Origin: Rubritalea squalenifaciens DSM 18772
GTDB lineage: Bacteria; Verrucomicrobiota; Verrucomicrobiia; Verrucomicrobiales; Akkermansiaceae
Reading direction: 5' to 3'
Assembly: GCF_900141815.1 (NCBI RefSeq)
Contig: NZ_FQYR01000002.1
Location: 1,115,754 to 1,179,753, forward strand
Length of the DNA: 64,000 bases
Shown: positions 9,334 through 18,174 of the stretch, one piece after another
Position numbering within the stretch: the first letter of the stretch is position 1
Layout: each line of letters starts with the position of its first letter
Program-made: the position numbers and the translations under genes
Notes under the pieces: generated by a model
Seen by the model: only the letters and a program-made list of their open reading frames with translations
What the model was told of the DNA's origin: nothing
The model's database searches: none

Positions 9334-10749
9334 CTAGCGGGGCTCACTCAGGTGACAAATATTGAGCCGGTAGTCAGTGAAGGTGGTCATATCGCCGCGA
9401 GCCCAGAGTATATGGCGTTTGCCTCCCGGGTTGGATGGGATGAGGGGGCGGAGGTTGTCTGTATCGGAATTCCGGGTGATGGCTTCCCATTTCCAGGATT
9501 TTCCTTGGTCAGAAGTTTTTCCTCTGAAGAGCTCCCAGTGCCGCTTTTGGTCTTTGGATGAAATCAAGGCTTTGCCTGTAGCCGGATGGGCGTTGGTAGA
9601 GATGATGACGGTATCCGGGTCTTGTGGGTCCAGGGCTACCAGCCCCGTGTAGTCACTTTCCTTGGTGTAAAGCTTGGTGCCAGCGAATGCCATCTGGTGC
9701 ACATTCCATTGTTTGCCATCATAGCGCGCATAATAATAGCGGTGGTCATTACCATATTGGTCGAGGCGCTGGCCTCTTCCTTTGGCGCCGTCCAGCTGAA
9801 CCGAGAATACGGTGTAAGGGTGCTCGTTTTCATCGAGTTCGATGTCCACGGTCCAGGCTACCTTTTCTGGTCCACCTTCGAATACCCGGGTGAAGGAGGT
9901 GGGCTTGAGTTCACTGTCGCCACTTAATCCAGGACTGCCAACGACTTCGCCAGCTGAGTTGTAGAGCTTTCCTTGCTTGTAGTAGCCGTGATATATGGAG
10001 TTGTCGTAAGCGCGTGGATGATCCTCTGTAGTTACGAAGTGGATCGTATCCTTATTGTTGGAGGTGTAGCGGAGGTAGGGGCGGCATCCGTCCACTCCGG
10101 TATAGAGCGGGTTATCCTTCAAGTCGTCTTTTTTCCAAGAGAACAAGCGCCAGCCGTACTTCCAGGATTTGCCATTGTCGTCTGAAATACTGCAGTTCGG
10201 GTTGTAGCCACGGGCCCTGCAGAAATTGTAGATGCGGCCATTCTCCGCCGAGAGTTGATAAACGTTTGAGTAGGTGTAGGCTGCGCCGTGGTTGAGTGAT
10301 TCTTCTTTCTCCCACGCGGTGATGTCATGGGGATTGCTTGTGATCCGCCATCTTTGCAGGGTGTCTTGACCGTGCTTGCCATAGACGGCGAGTATGCGTT
10401 CGTCCGGTCGCTCCAGTAGTCCGGCGACGTCGTGATCGTCGCGGTGAAACTTATCGTGCAGCTCAAAATGCTTCAGATTGCCTGTCTCAGGATTCCAGGA
10501 GCTTATCCACAGGTCACCGGCATCTGTGCCGCCAAAGGTGTCACCGGCAATGGTGGTGAAAAGAATTTGGCCGTCCTGAGTCACGATAGCCCGTGGGCCT
10601 TGATACCAGCACCAGCCTCCATTGACTTTGATTTCGTGGGCTCCCTCCACCTCTGTCAGTGGGCGGGCGGAGTCAGCGTGGGAGCTTAAACTGGCAGTCA
10701 GGCAAAGACCACCAATAATCATTGTTTGAGAGAGCATCGTGATTTTCAT
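9334..10749 (-). CDS. Secreted BNR_4-family beta-propeller protein, probably polysaccharide-active
   Basis: The 471-residue product has a Sec signal peptide (about residues 1-25, ending ASLSSHA) and a mature chain that reads as a seven-bladed propeller. The opening GGWCWYQGPRAIV, GDLWISSWNPETGN and the blade SISDDNGKSW fit the BNR_4 family, which includes ulvan lyases and many uncharacterised polysaccharide-degradation proteins. The aromatic and His-rich stretches around HRDDHDVAG and ENGRIYNFCRARGYNPN are candidate active-site or sugar-binding positions. The neighbours are unrelated, so no substrate can be assigned from context. A lyase, a sialidase-like hydrolase or a non-catalytic binding protein all remain possible. 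Confidence 0.75.
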   Translation of the reverse strand: MKITMLSQTMIIGGLCLTASLSSHADSARPLTEVEGAHEIKVNGGWCWYQGPRAIVTQDGQILFTTIAGDTFGGTDAGDLWISSWNPETGNLKHFELHDKFHRDDHDVAGLLERPDERILAVYGKHGQDTLQRWRITSNPHDITAWEKEESLNHGAAYTYSNVYQLSAENGRIYNFCRARGYNPNCSISDDNGKSWKYGWRLFSWKKDDLKDNPLYTGVDGCRPYLRYTSNNKDTIHFVTTEDHPRAYDNSIYHGYYKQGKLYNSAGEVVGSPGLSGDSELKPTSFTRVFEGGPEKVAWTVDIELDENEHPYTVFSVQLDGAKGRGQRLDQYGNDHRYYYARYDGKQWNVHQMAFAGTKLYTKESDYTGLVALDPQDPDTVIISTNAHPATGKALISSKDQKRHWELFRGKTSDQGKSWKWEAITRNSDTDNLRPLIPSNPGGKRHILWARGDMTTFTDYRLNICHLSEPR

Positions 10750-10879
10750 AGTTTACTGAATAACATACTTCGGCCAAGGAGCTGACCTTTTGCCATAGTA
10801 CGAAATTCTATCATACAAATTTCCACCTGTGCGTAATTTGGTCAAGACAACCAAGATCTGCAGATGAAGACTGGAATCT

Positions 10880-13800
10880 CTAGATCAACTTGAGCATGGA
10901 GAGGGCTTCATCGAGCTTTTTGCCGGGGTGGGACTCGGTGAGGCGTGGGAAGCGTTTGCCCTCCAGCATGATGTAGTTGCCATTGCGGGTGAGCATGAGG
11001 CGCTGACCTTGGATTTCCACGCTGGTAATGAAGGCGTTTGCTGCGGCAATTTTGAGGGAAGTCGCGGTCAGTAGGTTTTTGACAGGGACTGGATGACGGC
11101 CGAACTGGTCCTGCCAGCTGTTGGCAATGATCTTGAGTTCCTTCTCGCTGACGGTTTCGGCCAGTTGTTTGTATGCCCGTATGCGCATGGATGGCTCGGT
11201 CATGTAGTTGGCCGGAATGAATGCTGGAAGATTGGTGTCCGGGTTTGCCTGGCTGTATTCCGTTTCGTTGAAGGTCAGGAAGTCTGCACGCAGGGTGACG
11301 TCGATACGTGCTTGGACTGTGTTCCCCTTGAGGCGGTCGATCGATTGTCTCAGTAGCTGGCAATAGAGGTCAAAGCCGATGGCAGCGATGTGTCCGGATT
11401 GTTTTGTTCCTAACAGGTTTCCTGCGCCGCGGATTTCGAGGTCGCGCATGGCGATTTTAAAGCCAGATCCTAGAGCTGTGTATTGCTTGATAGCATTGAT
11501 GCGTTTGCGAGCATCACCACCGATGAGTTCACCAGGTAGTAGTAGGATTGCGTAGGCTTTATCTCCTGCTCGGCCAACTCTACCACGTAACTGATAGAGA
11601 TCGGACAGGCCGAAGCGGTCTGCACGGTCGATGATGATGGTATTGGCATTCGGGATGTCGATGCCTGATTCGATGATGGTGGTGGCTAACAGAATGTCTG
11701 CATCCCCATTGACGAAGGTGCGCATGACGACTTCGAGTTCATCTTTATCCATTTGACCGTGGCCGACGACGATGCGAGCGTCCGGCACGAGGTCTAACAG
11801 CTTCTTCTTCATCAGGTCGATTGTCTTGACCCTGTTGTGAAGGAAGAAGATTTGTCCACCGCGTTTCATCTCGCGTTCAATGGCTGCGCGGATGATGCGT
11901 TCATCGTAGGAGCAGATGGATGTCTGCACAGGGACTTTATTAGGGGGAGGTGTGTCGATGGTGGACATGTCCCTGGCGCCCATGAGTGAGAGATAGAGAG
12001 TACGCGGGATTGGAGTCGCTGAGAGGGTAAGCATATCAATGCCGTGCATACGCTCTTTGAATTTTTCTTTATGTCGAACTCCGAAGCGTTGCTCTTCGTC
12101 CACGATGGCGAGACCGAGGTTTTTGAAGACGACATCGTCGGAAACGAGTCGGTGTGTGCCGATCACCATGTCGACCGAGCCATTCGCGAGTCCTTTGAGG
12201 GTCTCGCGGATTTCTGCAGGCTTACGAAAGCGGTTCAGTAGTTCGACCCGAATCGGGTAGTCGGACATACGCTCGCGGAAGTTGCGCCAGTGCTGCTCCG
12301 CCAGAACAGTGGTGGGTACCATGAGGGCAGCCTGCTTGCCGCCGGTGATGCACTTGAAGGCGGCGCGGATAGCAACCTCGGTTTTTCCGAAGCCTACGTC
12401 GCCACAGATGAGGCGGTCCATCGGTTTGGCCGCTTCCATGTCAGCCTTGGTGTCTTCAATGGCTTCGAGCTGGCCAGGCGTCTCGGTGAAGCGGAAAGAG
12501 TTTTCAAATTCCCACATCCACTTGGTATCCGGCGGGTGACCTGTACCCGGTAGGGCATTGCGCTCAGCCTGGATTTTGAGCAGTTGCGCGGCGTAATCGA
12601 GAATGGATTTCTCGGCAGCACGGCGAGACTTGGCCCAGCGGTTGTCTCCCAACTTGGAGAGATCGGGTGTCTTCCCACCCATGCCCACGTAACGTGACAG
12701 AAGGTGGGACTGATCAATGGGGACAGAGAGAATCGCGCCGTCGCGATACTGGATGTGGATTTCCTCCTCACCGTCTTCATTGGTTTCTATAGATTCGAAG
12801 CGGCCGATGCCGTACTCGGAGTGGACCACGAGATCATCTTCATTGATGTCCTCTATATTAGTCTGAGCTCTGGCTCGGCGTTGGTGGTCGAGATGTGTGG
12901 TGCGGTGGGCACGCTGGGTCTGGTAGCGGCCGAAAAGTTCCGCGGACGAGAGTACCGCCAGCTTGGCGCAGGGATAGGTGAAGCCCTGAGCGAGATCTCC
13001 CTTGCAGGTTTCAATGGAATCAAAAACGCTGGCTCCCATGAGTTCGGCGAAGCGTTCCTTTTCCCCGTTGTTGGCGAAGATGAGGTGAATCTGCCAGTCG
13101 TCTTTTCTCCATTCGGCGATCTGCTGGTGGAAGCTGTGACGCTTGGATTCTTGGAGGACGAAGTCACCGGCTTCAAAGGCGCCGAGGGGGCTGCCGTAGA
13201 GAGCGTGCGTGAAGTCGGCTTCACCGTCGTTACCGATGGGAGCGTCCGGGGAAAGATGGATGTGACTGAGCTCGTGGGCGTCTTCCCCCAAGGAAATCAC
13301 GAGATCATTCTGGTGGATGAAGTCCGCAATGGTAGCCGAGGTATTTGGATCACTAATCGGTAGTTCGATGCTGTCGAGCTTGCGGCGGGATGTCTGGGTA
13401 TCCAGATCGAATGCACGGATGGATTCGATCTCTACATCGAAGAGTTCAATACGGATGGGGGCAGGGTTCTGCCAGGTGAAGACATCGATGATGCCGCCCC
13501 GCTGCGCATACTGACCACGGTTGTGAATCTGGGAGACTTTCTCAAAGCCTTGTTCGTCTAGCGTCCCCAAGAAGCGCTCAATGTCGAGTGACTGGCCGAC
13601 ACTTAGGATAGCTCGTGTTGCTTTCAGGTCTTTCTCAGACGGTGCGGCTTCCTCAAGCATTTCCTCGGAAGCGAGAACGATCTCGGCGCGGGTGGGGTCA
13701 TGGGTGAGGGCATGAAGCTCTGCAAGTCGCTCCGCGAGACTCTCGGGGTCGGCTATTTCACTCGATTGAATCGAAGTAGAGATTTCGTGGAACAGGTGGG

Positions 13801-14077
13801 CAGAGACATTCCACAGAGGGACTTCATCGGCGATGCGTTCCCGGAGGCGCGGGAGTTCGGTGATTACCCAGACTCTTCTGTTAGGGTGCTTGTCGTTGTA
13901 AGCCCGGGCAATGAGGGAAATGGCGAAGGAGGCTGCGGCATCGGCCACGGGACCGATCGCTTGCTTGGTTCCAGGACGTAGATTTCCCAGCCATGCGTCG
14001 GGTGGGCAATGATGCATGGCTTGGCTGATACCAGGTTCTGGAGCTTTTGAGCGCCTCAAGTTCTTGAGTGGTAGCAC
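10880..14077 (-). CDS. mfd: Transcription-repair coupling factor Mfd
   Basis: Mfd removes RNA polymerase stalled at lesions and recruits UvrA. The 1065-residue product is slightly shorter than E. coli Mfd (1148). In order it has a degenerate UvrB-like N-terminal region with RGGIIDVFTW, a CarD-like RNA polymerase interaction domain (about 420-490, from DDLVVHSEYGIGRFE), and a RecG-like helicase with Walker A CGDVGFGKTE, the DEEQ box IVDEEQRFGVRHKE and the motif VI region LRGRVGRAGDKAYAILL. The TRCF C-terminal domain follows (about 930-1060). The start is a GTG at 14077 with no clear ribosome-binding site. The only other repair gene here is uvrC, 8 kb away. Confidence 0.96.
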   Translation of the reverse strand: MLPLKNLRRSKAPEPGISQAMHHCPPDAWLGNLRPGTKQAIGPVADAAASFAISLIARAYNDKHPNRRVWVITELPRLRERIADEVPLWNVSAHLFHEISTSIQSSEIADPESLAERLAELHALTHDPTRAEIVLASEEMLEEAAPSEKDLKATRAILSVGQSLDIERFLGTLDEQGFEKVSQIHNRGQYAQRGGIIDVFTWQNPAPIRIELFDVEIESIRAFDLDTQTSRRKLDSIELPISDPNTSATIADFIHQNDLVISLGEDAHELSHIHLSPDAPIGNDGEADFTHALYGSPLGAFEAGDFVLQESKRHSFHQQIAEWRKDDWQIHLIFANNGEKERFAELMGASVFDSIETCKGDLAQGFTYPCAKLAVLSSAELFGRYQTQRAHRTTHLDHQRRARAQTNIEDINEDDLVVHSEYGIGRFESIETNEDGEEEIHIQYRDGAILSVPIDQSHLLSRYVGMGGKTPDLSKLGDNRWAKSRRAAEKSILDYAAQLLKIQAERNALPGTGHPPDTKWMWEFENSFRFTETPGQLEAIEDTKADMEAAKPMDRLICGDVGFGKTEVAIRAAFKCITGGKQAALMVPTTVLAEQHWRNFRERMSDYPIRVELLNRFRKPAEIRETLKGLANGSVDMVIGTHRLVSDDVVFKNLGLAIVDEEQRFGVRHKEKFKERMHGIDMLTLSATPIPRTLYLSLMGARDMSTIDTPPPNKVPVQTSICSYDERIIRAAIEREMKRGGQIFFLHNRVKTIDLMKKKLLDLVPDARIVVGHGQMDKDELEVVMRTFVNGDADILLATTIIESGIDIPNANTIIIDRADRFGLSDLYQLRGRVGRAGDKAYAILLLPGELIGGDARKRINAIKQYTALGSGFKIAMRDLEIRGAGNLLGTKQSGHIAAIGFDLYCQLLRQSIDRLKGNTVQARIDVTLRADFLTFNETEYSQANPDTNLPAFIPANYMTEPSMRIRAYKQLAETVSEKELKIIANSWQDQFGRHPVPVKNLLTATSLKIAAANAFITSVEIQGQRLMLTRNGNYIMLEGKRFPRLTESHPGKKLDEALSMLKLI

Positions 14078-14288
14078 ATGTGTTTGCCTAGAGATAGTGC
14101 CTGCAGTGATTTTATGCAGATTTTTTCAAATTAATTTGAGCGAAATGAAAGAGGAGGTTGTCTTACTCGTAGACCTATAGTTGGTGAGAACTATTCCCCC
14201 CTTGCGTCATTGCCCTGATGAATGGTGAATTATAGTTTTTTCATAATCACCCTCGTGTAATAGGTATAAGTATGATAATAAATAAGAT

Positions 14289-15080
14289 ATGCGATTTTTG
14301 AGCACTATTCTCCCCCTTGGCCTCTTCGCTACGATAGTGGCCATTGTATCCTGCTCCTCGCCTTCACCCCCTGTGGTGATGGTGAAGCCTGTGTCTAGTG
14401 ATCCAGCGATGGGCTCGACCGCCACCATGGTCAGCACCAATTCGACGTACCAAGGTCAAAGACATGGAGTGAAGAGTCTCAACTCGCTCCTTTCTGAAGC
14501 GAACGTGAAACAGGATTTAATCCCACGTGGACGCCATGCTCGCAAATACCGTAGAAGCATGAGCCCTCGCTACATCACCATTCACAGTACCCAGAACTTT
14601 TCCCGTGGAGCTGATGCCTACAGGCATTCTCTGGCTCTGAAGAATGGTAAGTTGAGAGCTCCAAAGAGACGAGGTGGCAACCGTATCGGCTATCTTGTCT
14701 GGCACTATACGATTGATCAAAGTGTAGCTGTCCAGCATCTGCCAACCAATGAGCAGGGTGAACACGCTGATTTTGACGGACCAGGTAATAACTACTCTAT
14801 TGGCCTTGAAATGTGTGAGCATCCAGGAAACAGCCGCACAGCCACAGTGGATAGAACAGCCAAACTGACAGCCTACCTGATGCATAAGTATGACATTCCG
14901 CTGCGTAACGTGGTTCCCCATTATCACTGGAAGCGTAAGGGCCTCTCTAGGCCTCATAAAAACTGTCCTCATTTCCTCTTGGATAACGGCAGGCCGGGAC
15001 GCAAGTGGGCTTGGTTCCAGGGCCGCGTGAAGCACTACTACGATCAAGTGGGGGACTCATTTCCGGTAGCCTCCCACTAA
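14289..15080 (+). CDS. N-acetylmuramoyl-L-alanine amidase (Amidase_2) lipoprotein
   Basis: The predicted enzyme cleaves the bond between N-acetylmuramic acid and L-alanine in peptidoglycan. The N-terminus is a lipoprotein signal with lipobox IVSC (about residues 16-19), followed by a Ser/Pro-rich linker. The amidase domain shows the zinc and active-site pattern of the family: RYITIHST (first His), WHYTIDQSVAVQHLP, EHADFDGPGNNYSIGLEMCEHPG, and VPHYHWKRKGLSRPHKNCPHFLL with the late His and Cys-Pro. The total length of 263 residues fits an AmpD/AmiD-like enzyme attached to the outer membrane. It is monocistronic and ends at a strong terminator. Confidence 0.9.
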   Translation: MRFLSTILPLGLFATIVAIVSCSSPSPPVVMVKPVSSDPAMGSTATMVSTNSTYQGQRHGVKSLNSLLSEANVKQDLIPRGRHARKYRRSMSPRYITIHSTQNFSRGADAYRHSLALKNGKLRAPKRRGGNRIGYLVWHYTIDQSVAVQHLPTNEQGEHADFDGPGNNYSIGLEMCEHPGNSRTATVDRTAKLTAYLMHKYDIPLRNVVPHYHWKRKGLSRPHKNCPHFLLDNGRPGRKWAWFQGRVKHYYDQVGDSFPVASH

Positions 15081-15113
15081 TCAAAGATTTTCTTTCATAG
15101 CTCTATGAATATG

Positions 15114-15144
15114 AAGATGCCCTATTACTAGGGCATCTTTTTTT
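15114..15144 (+). terminator. Terminator after the amidase gene
   Basis: The stem AAGATGCCC/GGGCATCTT closes on TATTACTA-type loop bases and is followed by seven T. Confidence 0.93.
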
Positions 15145-15206
15145 GCGTTGGACATCTGGAGTAGATGAGAGCATGCAGTGATTCTCACCGAGGAAAGAGG
15201 AAGCCG

Positions 15207-15611
15207 ATGATGAACAAGGAAATATGGTATCAATGCGATCGTTGTGGTGCTTGCTGCAAGTGGCCGGGGGATGTACGTGTGGAAGATGACGAGGTAGATC
15301 GTATCGCTGAATTCCTTGGGATGGAGGTGGATGATTTCATTCAGCAGTACACTAGGCTGCGTATGAACCGAAATGGACTCTCATTGATCGAAAAGGAGAA
15401 CCATGAGTGCATCATGCTCGAGAACGGGCAGTGTAAAATCCAGCCAGTGAAGCCATTTCAGTGTAAAGGATTCCCGAATCGATGGAATTTTCCGGGCTGG
15501 GAGAAGGTTTGTCAGGCAAAACCTGTGCCTATGCAGGAGGCAATTGAGCGAGGTCTGGTGGAGAAGGGTGATCTCTCTGCAAATAGTGAAACGAGGGGGC
15601 GAGATCTATGA
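15207..15611 (+). CDS. YkgJ-family cysteine cluster protein
   Basis: The product (134 residues from the chosen ATG) begins MMNKEIWYQCDRCGACCKW and so carries the CxxCxxCC signature of the YkgJ/UPF0153 family. Further cysteines follow in ECIMLENGQCKI, FQCKGFPN and KVCQ. These are expected to bind a zinc ion or an iron-sulfur cluster. The biochemical role of the family is not established. GAGG at 15197-15200 sits at a good distance from the ATG at 15207, which is why the earlier in-frame start at 15165 is not used. The stop overlaps the ATG of the next small ORF (ATGA). Confidence 0.85.
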   Translation: MMNKEIWYQCDRCGACCKWPGDVRVEDDEVDRIAEFLGMEVDDFIQQYTRLRMNRNGLSLIEKENHECIMLENGQCKIQPVKPFQCKGFPNRWNFPGWEKVCQAKPVPMQEAIERGLVEKGDLSANSETRGRDL

Positions 15612-15742
15612 GTATTGATTTTCAAGGTTTTAGAGAGCTCGTCAGAAGCGGCTCAAAGAAAAATGCGAAAAAAGAGAAAAAAGATCTTGCAGTAAGTCGG
15701 GATTCATGGTTTTTTCCGCCCGCGCCGAAAGCGCACCACTAA
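15608..15742 (+). CDS. Small hypothetical protein overlapping the YkgJ-family gene
   Basis: A 44-codon ORF starts at an ATG that overlaps the upstream stop in an ATGA arrangement, which suggests translational coupling. The product begins MSIDFQGFRELVRSGSKKN, continues with a Lys-rich segment and ends WFFPPAPKAHH. It has no signal peptide or membrane helix. Strong basic character and an aromatic/proline tail are all that can be said. It ends 15 bases before tRNA-Glu. It could be a real coupled partner of the cysteine cluster protein or a chance frame; the exact overlap favours the first. Confidence 0.45.
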   Translation: MSIDFQGFRELVRSGSKKNAKKEKKDLAVSRDSWFFPPAPKAHH

Positions 15743-15757
15743 ACAACACGACTAAGT

Positions 15758-15832
15758 GTCCCGTTCGTCTAATGGTTAGGACTCCGCCCTTTCACGGCGG
15801 CAATAGGGGTTCGAATCCCCTACGGGATGCCA
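15758..15832 (+). tRNA. tRNA-Glu (anticodon UUC)
   Basis: The cloverleaf is complete: acceptor GTCCCGT with ACGGGAT, D-arm around TCTAATGGTTAGGA, anticodon stem CCGCC/GGCGG with loop CTTTCAC giving UUC, a short variable loop, and the T-arm AGGGG-TTCGAAT-CCCCT. The discriminator is G and CCA is encoded. The first acceptor pair is G1:U72 instead of the usual G:C. The gene lies between the YkgJ operon and a terminator. Confidence 0.97.
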
Positions 15833-15857
15833 CTCTCTCCCGAGAGTGCATCAAACG

Positions 15858-15885
15858 AAAAGCTCACCTTACGGTGAGCTTTTTT
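15858..15885. terminator. Bidirectional terminator between tRNA-Glu and hppA
   Basis: The stem AAAAGCTCACC/GGTGAGCTTTT closes on TTAC. T runs follow it on both strands, so it can end the tRNA transcript on the plus strand and the hppA transcript on the minus strand. Confidence 0.9.
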
Positions 15886-15914
15886 GTGTTCAGGTATTGA
15901 GGGGGAGAGCTCTT

Positions 15915-17996
15915 TTAAAGCAATCCAGCAATGACCAAGGAAACGATGGCCATCACATTGATGACAATGTTCATGGATGGGCCGGATGTGTCTTTGAATG
16001 GATCACCTACGGTATCACCCACCACGCAGGCGCTGTGGACGTCTGAGCCTTTGCCTCCGTGGTTGCCTTCCTCTACGTACTTTTTGGCGTTGTCCCAAGC
16101 GCCGCCTGAGTTGGACATCATGAGGGCGAGAAGGATGCAGCCGAGAAGCGCTCCACAGAGGGTGCCTGTCAGAGCGATGGCGCCATAGCCGGGTTTGATG
16201 GCATTGAAGCCGAAGCCGACGATGATCGGTGTGCCGACTGCCAGAAGGGCCGGGAGGATCATCTTCTTGGTGGCTGCCTTGGTGGCGATGTCCACGCATT
16301 TGTCGGTTTCAGGCTCAGCCTTGCCTTCGAGGAGGCCTGGGATCTCGCGGAACTGGCGGCGGATCTCAGTGATCATTTCAAAGGCAGCTCCACCTACAGC
16401 CGTCATGGTGATGGCCCCATTGAGGAAGGGGACGATACCGCCGAGGAACAGCCCCACAAAGAAGATGGAGAGAACGGTCTCGTCTCCAAGGTTGAAGTCG
16501 GGAATTTCAGCCTTCTGGATGAAGGCGGTAATGAGTGCGAGGGCAGCCAGGCCAGCAGCTCCAATGGCGAAGCCTTTACCGATGGCCGCCGTGGTGTTGC
16601 CGACAGCATCCAGACCATCAGTAATCTTACGTGTTTCGGGTCCCATGGCGGCCATTTCGGCAATGCCGCCAGCGTTATCGGCAACAGGACCATAGGCGTC
16701 GATCGCCATGGTGATGCCCACGGTGCCGAGCATGCCTACCGCTGCCAGGCCGACTCCATAGAGGCCAGCAAAGCTGTAGGAGATGAAGATGGTAGCTGCG
16801 AGGGTGATGAGTGGGATCGCTACGGACCTGAGACCTACAGAAAGGCCGGAAATCATGATGGTGGCGACTCCGGTTTCTCCTTGTTTAGCGATATCGCGCA
16901 CGGGTTGTCCACCTGTGTAGTGCTCGGTGGCGAGGCCGATAATGATGCCTCCTACGGCTCCACATAGTACTGCGATACCGACATTGGTGTTCAGGCCAAA
17001 GATTCCAGCTACGCCGAAGGCTGCTGCGATGTAGATGACTGCTGCGCCTATGGTGCCTATGCGAAGGGCCGAGGCTGGATCCTTGGAGGACATGAGTTTT
17101 ACCATGAGTATGCCGAGTAGTGAGCAGAACAGGCCGACAGTCGTCAGAGCCAGTGGCAAGTACATCAGTGAGTCCATTTTGTCTGCTGAGGCTCCAAGTT
17201 TGTCGATCAAGGCACTACCGCCAGTCTCAGCTACTCGTGCTGCCGCAGCGCCAGCAATCGCGATGGTGGCGATCTGAGCTCCGCAGTAGGATTCGAAAAT
17301 GTCCGAGCCCATGCCCGCTACGTCACCTACGTTGTCACCCACGTTATCAGCAATGACGCCGGGGTTACGTGGGTCGTCCTCAGGGATGCCTGCTTCGACT
17401 TTGCCAACAAGGTCGGCACCCACATCGGCAGCCTTGGTGAAAATACCACCACCGACACGGTAGAAGAGGGCGACCAGAGAGGCGCCCATGGCGAAACCTT
17501 CCATGATGTCTGCCACGTGTGCTTTGTGCTCACCACCAGCGAAGATCCAGAAAAGGGTGCCGAGGCCGATGAGGCCCATGGCTGCTACAGTGAGGCCCAT
17601 GACTGAGCCGCCAAAGAAGGCCACGCTAAGTGCGGAGGCGGGCCCTTCTTCTTTCGCTGCAAGGGTGGTACGCACGTTGGCTTTGGTGGCTGTGAACATG
17701 CCTACGAAACCGGCAAAGGATGAAGCCAGGCAGCCGAAGATAAACGCTATAGCCTGATTGGTGGCATAGGCTTTATCCTGGAAGATGAGAATCAGGATGG
17801 CGATGGCGACGGCGAAGGCGAAGATGAGTTTGAACTCTCGCCGCATAAAGACCATGGCTCCCCGGTGGATTTTGTCGGCTATCTCTGCCACTTTCCCCTC
17901 GCCGCCCGATCGTTTCAAGATCGTGAGTAAAAGGAGGCCCGCAATTACAAGGCCGACGATTCCTGTCAACGGGGTAAGATAGTACATTTCAGTCAT
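15915..17996 (-). CDS. hppA: Membrane-bound ion-translocating pyrophosphatase
   Basis: This integral membrane enzyme hydrolyses pyrophosphate and uses the energy to pump protons or sodium ions. The 693-residue product (ATG at 17996) has about 16 membrane helices. The hallmark substrate loop includes DVGADLVGKVEAGIPEDDPRN and ADNVGDNVGDVAGMGSD, with later acidic motifs near the C-terminus (DTVGDPFKDTSGPSMN). The segment DAVGNTTAAIGKG has Ala where potassium-independent enzymes have Lys (GNTTKA), so it should be of the potassium-dependent class. Proton versus sodium specificity cannot be read with confidence. The earlier GTG at 18029 would add 11 residues and is less likely. The gene is monocistronic. 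Confidence 0.95.
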   Translation of the reverse strand: MTEMYYLTPLTGIVGLVIAGLLLLTILKRSGGEGKVAEIADKIHRGAMVFMRREFKLIFAFAVAIAILILIFQDKAYATNQAIAFIFGCLASSFAGFVGMFTATKANVRTTLAAKEEGPASALSVAFFGGSVMGLTVAAMGLIGLGTLFWIFAGGEHKAHVADIMEGFAMGASLVALFYRVGGGIFTKAADVGADLVGKVEAGIPEDDPRNPGVIADNVGDNVGDVAGMGSDIFESYCGAQIATIAIAGAAAARVAETGGSALIDKLGASADKMDSLMYLPLALTTVGLFCSLLGILMVKLMSSKDPASALRIGTIGAAVIYIAAAFGVAGIFGLNTNVGIAVLCGAVGGIIIGLATEHYTGGQPVRDIAKQGETGVATIMISGLSVGLRSVAIPLITLAATIFISYSFAGLYGVGLAAVGMLGTVGITMAIDAYGPVADNAGGIAEMAAMGPETRKITDGLDAVGNTTAAIGKGFAIGAAGLAALALITAFIQKAEIPDFNLGDETVLSIFFVGLFLGGIVPFLNGAITMTAVGGAAFEMITEIRRQFREIPGLLEGKAEPETDKCVDIATKAATKKMILPALLAVGTPIIVGFGFNAIKPGYGAIALTGTLCGALLGCILLALMMSNSGGAWDNAKKYVEEGNHGGKGSDVHSACVVGDTVGDPFKDTSGPSMNIVINVMAIVSLVIAGLL

Positions 17997-18069
17997 AGTC
18001 TTTTGTGAGGTTTCTAATGAAAGATCCACCCGCCTATCATCAAGAGGGTAGCCTAACTTGATAGGCTAT

Positions 18070-18112
18070 AAAAAAAGCCTCCTGACGCAATGAAAAACAT
18101 CAAGAGGCTTAA
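18070..18112 (-). terminator. Terminator after the exbB-exbD-TPR operon
   Basis: On the minus strand the stem TTAAGCCTC/GAGGCTTTT encloses an 18-26 base loop and is followed by a T run. Confidence 0.8.
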
Positions 18113-18174
18113 AGGTTAATGAAACTTATCGAAAAGGCTCGTGCAGACTGAGAATGTATGCTTTGTTAGGAAGT

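Noticed and set aside
12704..13363. 219-codon open frame on the plus strand
   Set aside because: It is antisense to mfd, which is intact through this interval.
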